Shown: positions 24,124-33,112, counted from the stretch's first letter. The stretch: 33,435 bases of DNA from DAOUAJ01 sp034433615 (GCA_034433615.1 DAOUAJ010000162.1:1-33435); one strand, 5' to 3'. Notes: generated by a model not told the origin, from the letters alone. Translations and numbers: made by a program.

Positions 24124-24310
24124 GCGATGTTGAACGAGGCAGCAGAGCTTTCCCATTTTCCTCTGATGCGGTAGTTAGAAACTGCACCGACACAAAGCGA
24201 AGCCGCCCTCCGGCGACAGCTCAGTTGCCTCTCCCTTACAACCAGGCCATGCTCTCCCGCCGGGCGAGGCCAGAGCAGATGTTAATCGAGTGGGCAGGTT
24301 GACAACAAGA

Positions 24311-24341
24311 GGCCCGGGGCCAGCAACCCCGGGCCTTTTTT
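24311..24341. terminator. Intrinsic terminator hairpin with T6 on the plus strand
   Basis: GGCCCGGGG (24311-24319), seven-base loop, CCCCGGGCC (24327-24335), then TTTTTT (24336-24341). On the plus strand it is a textbook terminator although no plus-strand gene precedes it. On the minus strand it stands just after the isomerase stop, followed by TCTTGTTGT, so it may serve that gene. Confidence 0.8.
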
Positions 24342-24353
24342 CATCCGTCCACC

Positions 24354-25766
<1,413 letters not shown>

Positions 25767-25841
25767 CGTACAGCGCTCCTTTCTTAAGAGATAGGATCAG
25801 GAGATAGAGATTGGGTTGAGAGCAGGTGAGCTGATGGCAGG

Positions 25842-25870
25842 AGTATAGCCGTTTCCGGCTGGTTAGGCAA
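25842..25870 (-). promoter_or_regulatory. Putative promoter for the isomerase gene
   Basis: Minus strand: TTGCCT (25865-25870), 17 bases, TATACT (25842-25847), about 75 bases before ATG 25766. Divergent from the promoter at 25910-25937. Confidence 0.5.
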
Positions 25871-25909
25871 GGACGCAAAGAAAGCGTGGTTTCGGCAATG
25901 AAGCCCCTG

Positions 25910-25937
25910 TTGGTTTCGAGCGGCATTATGTTATAAT
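25910..25937 (+). promoter_or_regulatory. Putative extended -10 promoter for the DUF4926 gene
   Basis: TTGGTT (25910-25915), 16 bases, TGT directly before TATAAT (25932-25937), fitting a TGn extended -10 element. Confidence 0.5.
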
Positions 25938-26017
25938 ATCTGCATGTTGGACCATCTACCCAACTGCGAGGCGGCACGTCGCGCATCAGCGTTTCGATAG
26001 TAAAAGGCGATCAAGTT

Positions 26018-26263
26018 ATGGAAACTCTTCTGAACTTGCTTGAGACAGTGATTAGCACGGCCAATTTTCCGGAGCATGGAGTACTGGCGGGCGATCTGGG
26101 CACCATCGTCGAGATTTACACTACTCCCACACTGGCTTACGAGGTCGAGTTCGTCAACCCCGATGGCTCGACGCGCGCGTTGTTGACGCTAGCTCCTTCC
26201 CAGGTACGCCGATTGTCGCCCGATGACGTGCTGACCACGCGCCAGCTCCCGTTAGCCGTTTAA
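26018..26263 (+). CDS. DUF4926 domain protein
   Basis: 81-residue small beta-rich protein with the DUF4926 pattern: an N-terminal helix LLETVISTANFPEHGV, then LAGDLGTIVEIY and AYEVEFVNPDGSTRALLTLAPSQVRRL. Members are often found near toxin-antitoxin-type genes, and some have been grouped with DUF6883 partners; no such partner lies beside it. ATG 26018 has only a weak AAAAGG site. It has its own promoter and a terminator at 26284-26327, so it is a single-gene unit. Molecular role unknown. Confidence 0.8.
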   Translation: METLLNLLETVISTANFPEHGVLAGDLGTIVEIYTTPTLAYEVEFVNPDGSTRALLTLAPSQVRRLSPDDVLTTRQLPLAV

Positions 26264-26283
26264 CGAGAGCGTGCGCCGCCCTC

Positions 26284-26327
26284 GACCCAAAGGGTTTCCG
26301 GAAGCCCCTTCGGGTCTATCCCTTTTT
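26284..26327 (+). terminator. Intrinsic terminator of the DUF4926 gene
   Basis: GACCC-AAAGGG (26284-26294) pairs imperfectly with CCCCTT-CGGGTC (26305-26316), followed after six bases by TTTTT (26323-26327). Confidence 0.65.
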
Positions 26328-26375
26328 GCACCCAACACCTCACCAGCGGCACCTGGAAACGATAGCTGCGTTCTA

Positions 26376-26711
26376 TCACAGGTACTCCACATGACCAGCC
26401 ATCTCCTCAGGCGTTAGTACTTCGTAGATCAAGATCAAGCTACGGATGATCTCCCCGATGGAGCGCGCCCCCATGTGGCAATAAGCGATCCCTGGGTGAT
26501 CCTGGTTCTGACTGGCATAACGCAAGAAATCCGCGTCATGGGTCACGACCACGCGCTTTTCACGCCGGATAAACTCCAGATGGCCCGGATCGTCACTGGT
26601 ACGCAAGTTGACTTCTACTGTCGTCGTGACATTAATGTCAAGCCGACGCAGCGCTCTGGCAATATCCGGGTCTACATGTTCGTCGAGGTGAAACCGGATG
26701 CGGTCAGCCAA
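26376..26711 (-). CDS. DUF5615 PIN-like protein (putative toxin)
   Basis: 111-residue PIN-like protein. It shows the DUF5615 pattern: RIRFHLDEHVDPDIARALRR at the N-terminus (first acidic cluster), VVVTHDADFLRYA in the middle, and a GIAYCH strand with a C-terminal helix. Members partner with a DUF433 protein as a likely type II toxin-antitoxin pair. It starts at TTG 26711, which overlaps the end of the DUF433 gene by eight bases, a clear sign of translational coupling. Ribonuclease activity is inferred from the PIN fold only; the family is poorly characterised. Confidence 0.85.
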   Translation of the reverse strand: MADRIRFHLDEHVDPDIARALRRLDINVTTTVEVNLRTSDDPGHLEFIRREKRVVVTHDADFLRYASQNQDHPGIAYCHMGARSIGEIIRSLILIYEVLTPEEMAGHVEYL

Positions 26712-27015
26712 CGTACAGCCCTTTGAGTTTTGCCTGAAGTGGGGAAGGATGATCGCGGCGGAACGTTTCTGCGAAGCTTTGGTCGGCCGCGATGCTTTCG
26801 TCTATCTCCGCGCGATGATCATAGTAATAGGCCATTGCGGCATACACATCGGCCAATTCTAACTCATACCTGCCAGCGATTTCTTCGAGTGATTGCCCCA
26901 TGCGTAAGTGCATGATGGCAATGTCGGCGACTGTGATCCGCGTGCCAGCAATACGCGGCCGCCCGCCGCGCACGTCAGATGTGATCTCGATATGCTGATC
27001 CAAAACGGTCTCCAT
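26704..27015 (-). CDS. DUF433 protein (putative antitoxin)
   Basis: 103-residue DUF433 protein with an HTH-like core: ITSDVRGGRPRIAGTRITVADIAIMHLRMGQSLEEIAGRYELELADVYAAMAYYY. The RGGRPRIAGTRITV segment is the family signature. ATG 27015 was chosen over the longer frame (to 27069) because AAAGGAAGG lies just before it and the domain starts a few residues after it. DUF433 proteins are predicted antitoxins of DUF5615 PIN-like toxins, and probably autoregulate. The pair is encoded antitoxin first, as in most type II systems. Confidence 0.88.
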   Translation of the reverse strand: METVLDQHIEITSDVRGGRPRIAGTRITVADIAIMHLRMGQSLEEIAGRYELELADVYAAMAYYYDHRAEIDESIAADQSFAETFRRDHPSPLQAKLKGLYVG

Positions 27016-27106
27016 GTTTGCCTTCCTTTCCAAGTATTTCCCGGTCTTTGCCTGACAAGTGTAATACAAGACGAATTAGCCGGCAACGGAAGCTTCTGGT
27101 TGCTGT

Positions 27107-27976
27107 CTACGCGTCCCCCCGAGTTTCCTCAATCAAGCTCCGCAGCACGCGCAGGTTCTCAATATCCTCGCTCATATCCTTCCCCTTCGGCGTCTCGATC
27201 AGCATGGGCAGGCCATCGAACTGGGGATCGTTGAGGAGCCGACGAAAAGTATCCAGGCCAACAACCCCCTGGCCGATGTGCGTATGTCGGTCCACCCGGC
27301 TGCCCACATCCTTCTTGCTGTCGTTGACGTGGAAGCACTTGACCAGTTTGATACCCAGCACCTGGTCGAACTGCTCCCACACCGCCGCGTAGGCATCGGG
27401 CGTGCGGAACTCGTACCCGGCCGCCAGCGCGTGGGCCGTATCGAAACAAATCGCCACCCGGCTGGGATCATCCACCGTGTGACGGATAGCGGCCAGTTGC
27501 TCGAAGGTGTAGCCCAACGTGCTGCCCTGGCCGGCCGTGATCTCCAGCAGCGTCAACGCCCGGAACTCCGGCGTGGCAGCGTGCGCCCGATCCAGCGCCC
27601 GGGCGATGCGATCTAGCCCGATCTCCTCGCCTGCCCCCATGTGGGCGCCAGGGTGCATGACGACTCCCAACACCCCCAGCGCCTCCGCCCGCGCCAGCTC
27701 GTCAATGAACGCCTTAAGAGACCTCTCCCACAGCGCGTCGTCGGGCGAGGCCAGGTTGATCAGGTACGCGTCGTGAGCAAGCACGAGTTCGATGCTGGTC
27801 TCTTGCTGCCGTCGCCGGAAGCGTTCGATCTCGGCTAGCTCCAGCGGCTTCGCCTCCCACTGGTTCTGGTTCTTGGTGAAGATCTGCATGGCCTGGCAGC
27901 CGAGCTGTTGGCCGCGATCGAAGGCCTGGCTGACGCCGCCGGCGATGGACACGTGCGCGCCTAACCGTCCAGGCAT
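27107..27976 (-). CDS. nfo: Endonuclease IV (AP endonuclease Nfo)
   Basis: Cleaves DNA 5' to abasic sites and some oxidised bases in base excision repair, using three zinc ions in a TIM barrel. All nine zinc ligands are present at the standard positions: His68, His108, Glu145, Asp179, His182, His216, Asp229, His231 and Glu261, in the motifs AHDAYLIN, MHPGAH, LEITAGQG, CFDTAHALAAGY, FHVNDSKKDVGSRVDRHTHIG and IETPKG. Length 289 is normal. The start is ATG 27976 with GAGGAGAT upstream. It is probably transcribed with the adenosyltransferase gene, across a gap holding a heptamer repeat. Confidence 0.97.
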   Translation of the reverse strand: MPGRLGAHVSIAGGVSQAFDRGQQLGCQAMQIFTKNQNQWEAKPLELAEIERFRRRQQETSIELVLAHDAYLINLASPDDALWERSLKAFIDELARAEALGVLGVVMHPGAHMGAGEEIGLDRIARALDRAHAATPEFRALTLLEITAGQGSTLGYTFEQLAAIRHTVDDPSRVAICFDTAHALAAGYEFRTPDAYAAVWEQFDQVLGIKLVKCFHVNDSKKDVGSRVDRHTHIGQGVVGLDTFRRLLNDPQFDGLPMLIETPKGKDMSEDIENLRVLRSLIEETRGDA

Positions 27977-28022
27977 GGTGATCTCCTCTGTCTCTTCCTC
28001 CCTACGATCGGCTTTCAGCTTG

Positions 28023-28071
28023 TTGATGGCCGGTGGCTGACTGCTGATGGCTGATCGCTGATCGCTGACGG
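28023..28071. repeat. Heptamer-periodic repeat, one arm
   Basis: Seven units in 7-base phase: TTGATGG, CCGGTGG, CTGACTG, CTGATGG, CTGATCG, CTGATCG, CTGACGG. Same unit family as the right arm of 8347-8423, here without a clear inverted left arm. It ends seven bases before the stop of the adenosyltransferase gene. Confidence 0.75.
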
Positions 28072-28077
28072 CTATTT

Positions 28078-28626
28078 TCAGGCCAGGGTGAACTGTTCCA
28101 CGCCGGCCGCGCGATCTTCGAAGCGGGCGAGCACGAACAGAAGCGACGAAAGCCGGTTCAGGTAGCGCAGCGGGTCATTGTTGCGCAGCTTGCCCTCGTG
28201 ATACAGGCGCGCCACGTGCCGCTCGGCCCGGCGGGCCACCGTGCGCGCCACGTCCAGCATGGCGCCCCCCTGACTGTCGCCCGGCAGGATGAAAGTGGGG
28301 GGAAGCTCCACCTCTGCCCCCAGCGCATCGGTCTGCATCTCTACCCACTCGATGCGCTCCGCTGTCAGCCAGGGCGGTCGCGTAGCCGCCTCAGGCACCG
28401 TAGCCAGGTCCGCCATCAGGGCGTAAAGGTCACGCTGCACCTCGCGGATGAGCTCAACCGTGCGCGGCGAGCGTGCCAGCGTCTTCGCCACCCCCAACAG
28501 CGATGTGGTTTCGTCCACCGTCCCATAGGCGACGGGGCGCAGATCATATTTGGGCACGCGATCCCGCCCCAGCACGCTCGTGCAGCCGTCATCGCCTTCA
28601 CGAGTGTAAAACCTGGATTTGCTCAT
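28078..28626 (-). CDS. Cob(I)alamin adenosyltransferase, PduO type
   Basis: Makes adenosylcobalamin from cob(I)alamin and ATP. PduO/MMAB family signs: the N-terminal P-loop-like REGDDGCTSVLGRDRVPKYD, VAYGTVDETTSLLG, FILPGDSQGGAMLDVARTVARRAER and the C-terminal LRYLNRLSSLLFVLARFED. The chosen start ATG 28626 gives 182 residues beginning MSKSRFYTREGDDG; GTG 28638 and ATG 28635 are alternatives, all within a GTGATGC-GTGAGAT repeat-like stretch, and none has a strong ribosome site. It stands just after the SPT-like gene (stop at 28649), so it is probably co-transcribed. The product would serve methylmalonyl-CoA mutase, the partner of the epimerase at 1474 (inference); class B radical SAM enzymes generally use methyl- or other cobalamin forms. 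Confidence 0.92.
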   Translation of the reverse strand: MSKSRFYTREGDDGCTSVLGRDRVPKYDLRPVAYGTVDETTSLLGVAKTLARSPRTVELIREVQRDLYALMADLATVPEAATRPPWLTAERIEWVEMQTDALGAEVELPPTFILPGDSQGGAMLDVARTVARRAERHVARLYHEGKLRNNDPLRYLNRLSSLLFVLARFEDRAAGVEQFTLA

Positions 28627-28648
28627 CTCACGCATCACGTTTTATTTC

Positions 28649-29830
28649 TTAAATGACTCCCAATTGCTTGCCCACCTTTTCAAAGATGCTGAGCACCTGG
28701 TCAAGTTGCTCATCGGTGTGGGTGGCCATGTAGCTGGTGCGCAGCAATTGCTGTTTGGGCGGGACAGCCGGGGAAATCACCGGATTGACAAACACCCCCG
28801 CATCAAACAGGCACCGCCACATCGCAAAAGTCAGCATATCGTCACCGATGATGACGGGTATGACAGGGGTCTGGCTATTCCCCGTGTTGAACCCCAAGCT
28901 GGTAAGCCCCTCTTTCATCTTGCGAGCGTTTTGAGCCAGGCGTTCGACGCGTTCCGGTTCGCTGCGCATGACGTCCAACGCGGCCAGGCAGGCGGCAATG
29001 TTAGATGGCGGCATACTCGCGCTGAAGATCATAGGGCGGGCATGATGCTTGATGTAGTGGATGACTGGCTCATCGCCAGCGATGAACCCCCCCAGCGAGG
29101 CAAACGATTTAGAGAACGTGCACATGATCAGGTCAACCTGATCGGTCACGCCGAAATGCGCCGACGTACCACGCCCGCCCCCCAGTACTCCAATGGAGTG
29201 TGCATCATCCACCATCAGACGGGCATCGTACTTCTGGCAGAGCGCGACGATCTCCGGCAAGGGGGCAATATCTCCCCCCATGCTGAACACGCCATCTACG
29301 ATCACCAGCTTACCCGCTCCCGCCGGTATGGACTGAAGCACACGTTCCAGGTCGGCCATGTCGTTATGGCGAAAACGCTTCATCTCGCCGAGAGCGAGAC
29401 GGCAGCCGTCCACGATGCTAGCGTGATCATCACGGTCCAGGATGACGAAGTCGCCACGCCCGACCAGGCTGGAGATCGTGCCCAGGTTGGTTTGATAGCC
29501 GGTGCTGAACACCAGCGTCGCCTCTTTGCCCACGAACTCTGCCAGCTCTGCCTCTAAACGCTCATGCAAGGCCAACGTGCCGTTCAGGAAGCGAGAACCC
29601 GTGCAACTGGTGCCGTAGCGACGCACAGCCTCGATGGCTGCCTCGCGCACTTTAGGGTGGGTCGTCAGCCCTAAGTAGTTATTAGAGCCGCACATGATCA
29701 GCTTGTGGCCTTTATATTCAGCCACTGTTCCTTCGGTCTCGTCCAACGGGATAAAATAGGGGTAATACCCCTGGGCAATGGCTTCCTTCGCTTCGGTGAA
29801 TTCAAAGCATTTCTGAAACAGGTTTGCCAC
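28649..29830 (-). CDS. Serine palmitoyltransferase-like alpha-oxoamine synthase
   Basis: PLP enzyme that condenses an amino acid with an acyl-CoA (serine palmitoyltransferase, AONS or KBL group). Very SPT-like segments: QGYYPYFIPLDETEGT, GSNNYLGLTTHPKV, YGTSCTGSRFLNGTLALHE, DHASIVDGCRL, FRHNDMADLE, VDGVFSMGGDIAPL, VDDAHSIGV, the PLP lysine in TFSKSFASLGG, and FVNPVISPAVPP. GTG 29830 was chosen because AGGAGG (29837-29842) is placed six bases before it; the upstream ATG 29845 overlaps this site. It gives 393 residues. Specificity cannot be fixed by sequence alone; a role in sphingolipid-like or 2-keto lipids would be notable beside the radical SAM cluster, but BioF or Kbl activity is also possible. 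Confidence 0.85.
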   Translation of the reverse strand: MANLFQKCFEFTEAKEAIAQGYYPYFIPLDETEGTVAEYKGHKLIMCGSNNYLGLTTHPKVREAAIEAVRRYGTSCTGSRFLNGTLALHERLEAELAEFVGKEATLVFSTGYQTNLGTISSLVGRGDFVILDRDDHASIVDGCRLALGEMKRFRHNDMADLERVLQSIPAGAGKLVIVDGVFSMGGDIAPLPEIVALCQKYDARLMVDDAHSIGVLGGGRGTSAHFGVTDQVDLIMCTFSKSFASLGGFIAGDEPVIHYIKHHARPMIFSASMPPSNIAACLAALDVMRSEPERVERLAQNARKMKEGLTSLGFNTGNSQTPVIPVIIGDDMLTFAMWRCLFDAGVFVNPVISPAVPPKQQLLRTSYMATHTDEQLDQVLSIFEKVGKQLGVI

Positions 29831-29953
29831 CGTTCTCCTCCTCATCTGCAGGACTATGATCTTGCCAGACGGAATAACTCGCTTTGATAGGCTGAACTGC
29901 TCAGCCTCCCACAGCTTCGCAACCCATAGAAGAGTCTAGTCCCTGTTGCCTGG

Positions 29954-29981
29954 AGTATACATCGGTAGCGGCAGACGTCAA
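29954..29981 (-). promoter_or_regulatory. Putative promoter for the SPT-like / adenosyltransferase / nfo group
   Basis: Minus strand: TTGACG (29976-29981), 16 bases, TATACT (29954-29959), about 125 bases before GTG 29830. Confidence 0.55.
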
Positions 29982-29996
29982 GGTGATTCATCGGGG

Positions 29997-30099
29997 GTAA
30001 TGGGTAACGAGGCAACAAGTAACGAGTAATGAGGGACAGAAGCCCTCGTTGCCTCATTACTCGTTGCCTCGTCCCTCGTTGCCTTCTCCCCTTGTTGCC
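29997..30099. repeat. Palindromic 7/8-base repeat overlapping the helicase C-terminus
   Basis: Left units GTAATGG, GTAACGA, GGCAACAA, GTAACGA, GTAATGA, GGGACAG; centre AAGCCC; right inverted units TCGTTGCC, TCATTAC, TCGTTGCC, TCGTCCC, TCGTTGCC, TTCTCCCC, TTGTTGCC. Unit length alternates between 7 and 8. The right arm encodes the last 13 codons of the helicase on the minus strand (RGEGNEGRGNE). Confidence 0.85.
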
Positions 30100-32660
30100 G
30101 CTGCCAGCAGTGCCAGCGCCAGCTCTTTGGGATTAACTGGCGGGGCTTCGTCCAGGACGGGGCCGATGCAGGCCGGACAGCCAGCCGCGCAGCCGCAGCG
30201 GGTGATCACCTCTTGGCTGGCTACCAGCAGGTCAGGGATGATCTCGAACAGACGTTGAGCGAAGCCGATGCCGGCCGGCACCCGGTCGTACAACGTGATA
30301 GTGGGCTGCCCGGTGTAAGGCGACCGCGCCTCGGTCACCACCCCCAGATCACGAGGGTCACACATCAGGTGAAGGGAGGCCACATTGGACAGGACATACG
30401 CCAGGCCGCTCAACCCGGTGCGGGTTCGCACACTGGCCTCCGCTCGGCGGTGACACATGGGACAGAGGGTGACCAGGTTCTCCAGGCGGTTGGCCTCCTC
30501 GTACACCCTGGACATATCTACCGGACCGCTCAAGCCAGGTTGACCGCCTCGGCTTATTTCCAGAAGGAAGGCGCGCAGCGGCCGGATATGATGGACGTCA
30601 TGCTGGCGCCCATCCCGCTCCGGCGCACCACACTGCACGCAGCGAAAGCCATCCCGCTCGCGGGCATGGCGGCGCTGCATCTCCCAGTCCGGGCCGTAGT
30701 CCAGGGGATCTCCAAACCACTGCCCGGCCGCTCGCAACCTCTCCAGCGTCTCCTCAGGGAAGCTCAGCCAGAAGGCCGTGGTCAGCATCTCCTGCTCGGG
30801 CAGGTTGATCTCCCCCCAGCCCAGGTTCTCGTGCGTGTAGCGCTTTACCTTCCGGTAACCCATCGCCCGGGCGATGACGGAGATCTCGCCGTGGGCGCGA
30901 TGCGCGCCTCCCTGGCCCCCCTCAGCGTACACCTCTCGAACCTGAACGGTTTCGGCGATGCTGGCCTCGGTGTAGTAGTCCACGTCCATCGCCCGCACCC
31001 AGGCCTGACTGTTCTCCCAATCCAACCGCTCAACCAGATAGCTCTGGCCTTCGTGCAAGTAGATGGCGCCTTCGTGCAGCAGCAGGGGGACGCTGAACCG
31101 GTCTATCTCACCGATGGGCTGCGCAAGCGCTCCCTCCTCCTGAGCCAGGATAACGAACCGGTCGGGCGAGGCGGTGCGCAGCGAGACCGCCTCGGCGGGG
31201 TAGGCCTGGCTGATCCAGTGCCATGAGTCAGGGCCAGGGTAGAGCACCCCTTCTTCGGCCAGATATTCCAGGATCGGCGTCACATCCTCGACGCTGCCGA
31301 AGGGCTCGCCGTGGCGGAAGGGGAGCTCGAAGGCCGCACAGCGGACGTGGCTGGTGAGGATAAAGAGGTTGTCGGGGTGGATCAACGCCTGCTCAGGGTC
31401 GCGGTCGAAGAGAAATTGGGGGTGAGCGGCGATGTACTGGTCCAGCACGCCTGCGCCGGCGACCAGCACGGCCAGGGAGACGTCGCTGCGGCGGCCGGCG
31501 CGACCGGCCTGTTGCCGGGTGGAGGCGATGGTGCCCGGATAGCCGGTCAGCACCGCCGCGCCGAGCTGGCCGACGTCAATCCCTAGCTCCAGCGCGTTGG
31601 TGGCGACCACGGCGCGCACACTCCCGTCGCGTAGCCCGCGCTCGATCTCGCGCCGTTGCGTGGGCAGGTAGCCGCCGCGGTAGCCGCGCACGGCCTCCCG
31701 GGGCAACCCTTGCTGGCTGGCCGCGTCGCGCAGGTACGTGAGCAGCACCTCGGTGGTCAGCCGCGCCCGCGCGAAGACGATAGTTTGGACGTCATGCTGC
31801 AAGAGGCGGCCGGCGATGTGCTGGGCCTCCAGCAGCGAGCTGCGGCGCATACCCAGCTCGGCGTTGACCAGGGGCGGGTTGTAGATGATAAAGTGTCTCT
31901 CACCGCGGGGGGAGCCATCTTGATCAATCAGCGTGATAGGGGCCTCGATGAGGCGGGTGGCCAGCTCGGCCGGGTTGGCGATGGTGGCAGAGGTGCAAAT
32001 GAAGCGGGGATCACTGCCGTAGAATCGGCAGATGCGGCGCAGGCGACGCAGGACGTTGGCCATGTGGGAGCCGAACACGCCACGATAGGTGTGCAGCTCG
32101 TCAATGACCACGTAACGCAACCGCTCGAAGAAGCGATCCCAACGGGTGTGGTAGGGCAGGATGCCGGTGTGCAGCATGTCCGGGTTGCTCAACACCAGGC
32201 GAGCCGTGCGACGGATGGCGGAACGTTGGGCACGGGGCGTGTCCCCATCGTACGCGGCAACCCACTCCGGCGGCAGGTCCAATGCGTCCAGGAGCATGGC
32301 CAGCTCGGCCAGTTGATCGTGGGCCAGGGCCTTGGTGGGGAACAGGTACAGCGCACAGGTCGCGAAGTCCTGGAGCAGGCGAGTCAGGATGGGCAGGTTA
32401 TAGCACAGCGTCTTGCCCGAGGCGGTAGGGGTGACCACCACGACGTGCTGGCCCTGGTCGAGCGCGGACCGCGCGGCCGCCTGGTGGGTGTAAAGCTGGC
32501 GAACCCCCCGCCTATACAGCACGTCGCGCAGGCGGGCGTCGAGGGCCTCTGGCAGGGGGACGTATTCGCCCGGCCAGGACGGCGAACGATGCCAAGCGAC
32601 CACGTTGCGCATGAACTGCGGGTCCAACTGCAGCGCATGGAGGGCTTGGGAAACGGACAT
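30057..32660 (-). CDS. DEAD/DEAH helicase, YprA/MrfA-like, with DUF1998 and an embedded HNH motif
   Basis: 867-residue superfamily 2 DNA helicase. Motif I TPTASGKT (77-84), PTKALAHDQ (motif Ia), DELH (187-190), TSATIANP (motif III), the second RecA domain with VVATNALELGIDVG (351-364) and QQAGRAGRR (383-391). The C-terminal part is DUF1998 with the four-cysteine MZB site CGCAAGCPAC (822-831), as in MrfA (YprA), a 3'-5' helicase of mitomycin-lesion repair in Bacillus. At 664-740 there is an HNH-type zinc motif (separate entry). ATG 32660 has only a weak upstream ribosome site. The final residues are encoded by a repeat array. No MrfB-like nuclease gene is adjacent. Confidence 0.92.
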   Translation of the reverse strand: MSVSQALHALQLDPQFMRNVVAWHRSPSWPGEYVPLPEALDARLRDVLYRRGVRQLYTHQAAARSALDQGQHVVVVTPTASGKTLCYNLPILTRLLQDFATCALYLFPTKALAHDQLAELAMLLDALDLPPEWVAAYDGDTPRAQRSAIRRTARLVLSNPDMLHTGILPYHTRWDRFFERLRYVVIDELHTYRGVFGSHMANVLRRLRRICRFYGSDPRFICTSATIANPAELATRLIEAPITLIDQDGSPRGERHFIIYNPPLVNAELGMRRSSLLEAQHIAGRLLQHDVQTIVFARARLTTEVLLTYLRDAASQQGLPREAVRGYRGGYLPTQRREIERGLRDGSVRAVVATNALELGIDVGQLGAAVLTGYPGTIASTRQQAGRAGRRSDVSLAVLVAGAGVLDQYIAAHPQFLFDRDPEQALIHPDNLFILTSHVRCAAFELPFRHGEPFGSVEDVTPILEYLAEEGVLYPGPDSWHWISQAYPAEAVSLRTASPDRFVILAQEEGALAQPIGEIDRFSVPLLLHEGAIYLHEGQSYLVERLDWENSQAWVRAMDVDYYTEASIAETVQVREVYAEGGQGGAHRAHGEISVIARAMGYRKVKRYTHENLGWGEINLPEQEMLTTAFWLSFPEETLERLRAAGQWFGDPLDYGPDWEMQRRHARERDGFRCVQCGAPERDGRQHDVHHIRPLRAFLLEISRGGQPGLSGPVDMSRVYEEANRLENLVTLCPMCHRRAEASVRTRTGLSGLAYVLSNVASLHLMCDPRDLGVVTEARSPYTGQPTITLYDRVPAGIGFAQRLFEIIPDLLVASQEVITRCGCAAGCPACIGPVLDEAPPVNPKELALALLAAATRGEGNEGRGNE
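30441..30671 (-). other. HNH-nuclease-like insertion within the helicase
   Basis: Residues about 664-740 read RHARERDGFRCVQCG, then DVHHIRPL, then NRLENLVTLCPMCHRRAE. This is the order of a C-x2-C ... D-x-HHI ... N-x-L-x-N-L-x-x-LC-x-x-CH HNH nuclease: Cys674, Cys677, His690, His691, Asn727 or Asn724, Cys733, Cys736 and His737. It sits at the start of DUF1998, which resumes at SGLAYVLSNVASLHLMCDPRDLG. Intact zinc and catalytic-type residues suggest that it is functional, but it may instead bind DNA only. Confidence 0.8.
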
Positions 32661-32778
32661 CGGATGGCTCCTGGGCGGTGAGCGCCACCGTTAACCGGGC
32701 ACGGCGCGATCACCAGCTTGGTGCGTACACGAGAGCAGCAGCGAGGAGCATGCCACCGTAAGGCGCCCCGGCAAATAA

Positions 32779-33030
32779 TCAGCTTGATGAGGAGTTGCTG
32801 GGTTCATTGCCACCTGGCGATACTGGAGGTTGCTCGTCCGTTGAAAGAGCTTCTTCGTCCGTGTTACCGGCCGTCTGACGTGTTGCGCGCTTGGACCAGT
32901 AAGCGAGAGCCTCGTCGGGATCGAAGTAAGTCACCTTGTCTTGTAGCACACACCCGCGCTGGCCCGGTCGGCACTCCCTGCGAAGTCGCTGACAGAACCA
33001 CCTGACCTCATATGGACAGCTCCAGCCCAT
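32779..33030 (-). CDS. Small cysteine-rich conserved protein
   Basis: 83 residues with an N-terminal cysteine block: GWSCPYEVRWFCQRL, ECRPG and QRGCVL, with cysteines at about 5, 13, 19 and 26, then VTYFDPDEALAYW and a Ser/Pro/Glu-rich disordered tail ending in SSSS. Four closely placed cysteines suggest a zinc site or Fe-S cluster. I recall similar short proteins in other environmental bacteria but know of no assigned function. ATG 33030 was preferred to the one at 33054 because the latter lies inside the predicted -10 element (33053-33058); GGAAAGG stands about ten bases upstream of ATG 33030. Confidence 0.6.
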   Translation of the reverse strand: MGWSCPYEVRWFCQRLRRECRPGQRGCVLQDKVTYFDPDEALAYWSKRATRQTAGNTDEEALSTDEQPPVSPGGNEPSNSSSS

Positions 33031-33052
33031 AGCCAAACTACCTTTCCTGATC

Positions 33053-33081
33053 AATATACCCTATCCTACTTCGTTCGTCAA
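33053..33081 (-). promoter_or_regulatory. Putative promoter for the cysteine-rich small protein
   Basis: Minus strand: TTGACG (33076-33081), 17 bases, TATATT (33053-33058). The predicted start near 33046 leaves a very short leader. Confidence 0.55.
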
Positions 33082-33112
33082 CACCGACACCCTCCTGTCA
33101 TGACCAGCCCCA

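Noticed and set aside
30213..32681. Long plus-strand frames (337 and 341 codons) opposite the helicase
   Set aside because: They are composition-biased shadows without domains, while the minus strand encodes a complete helicase.
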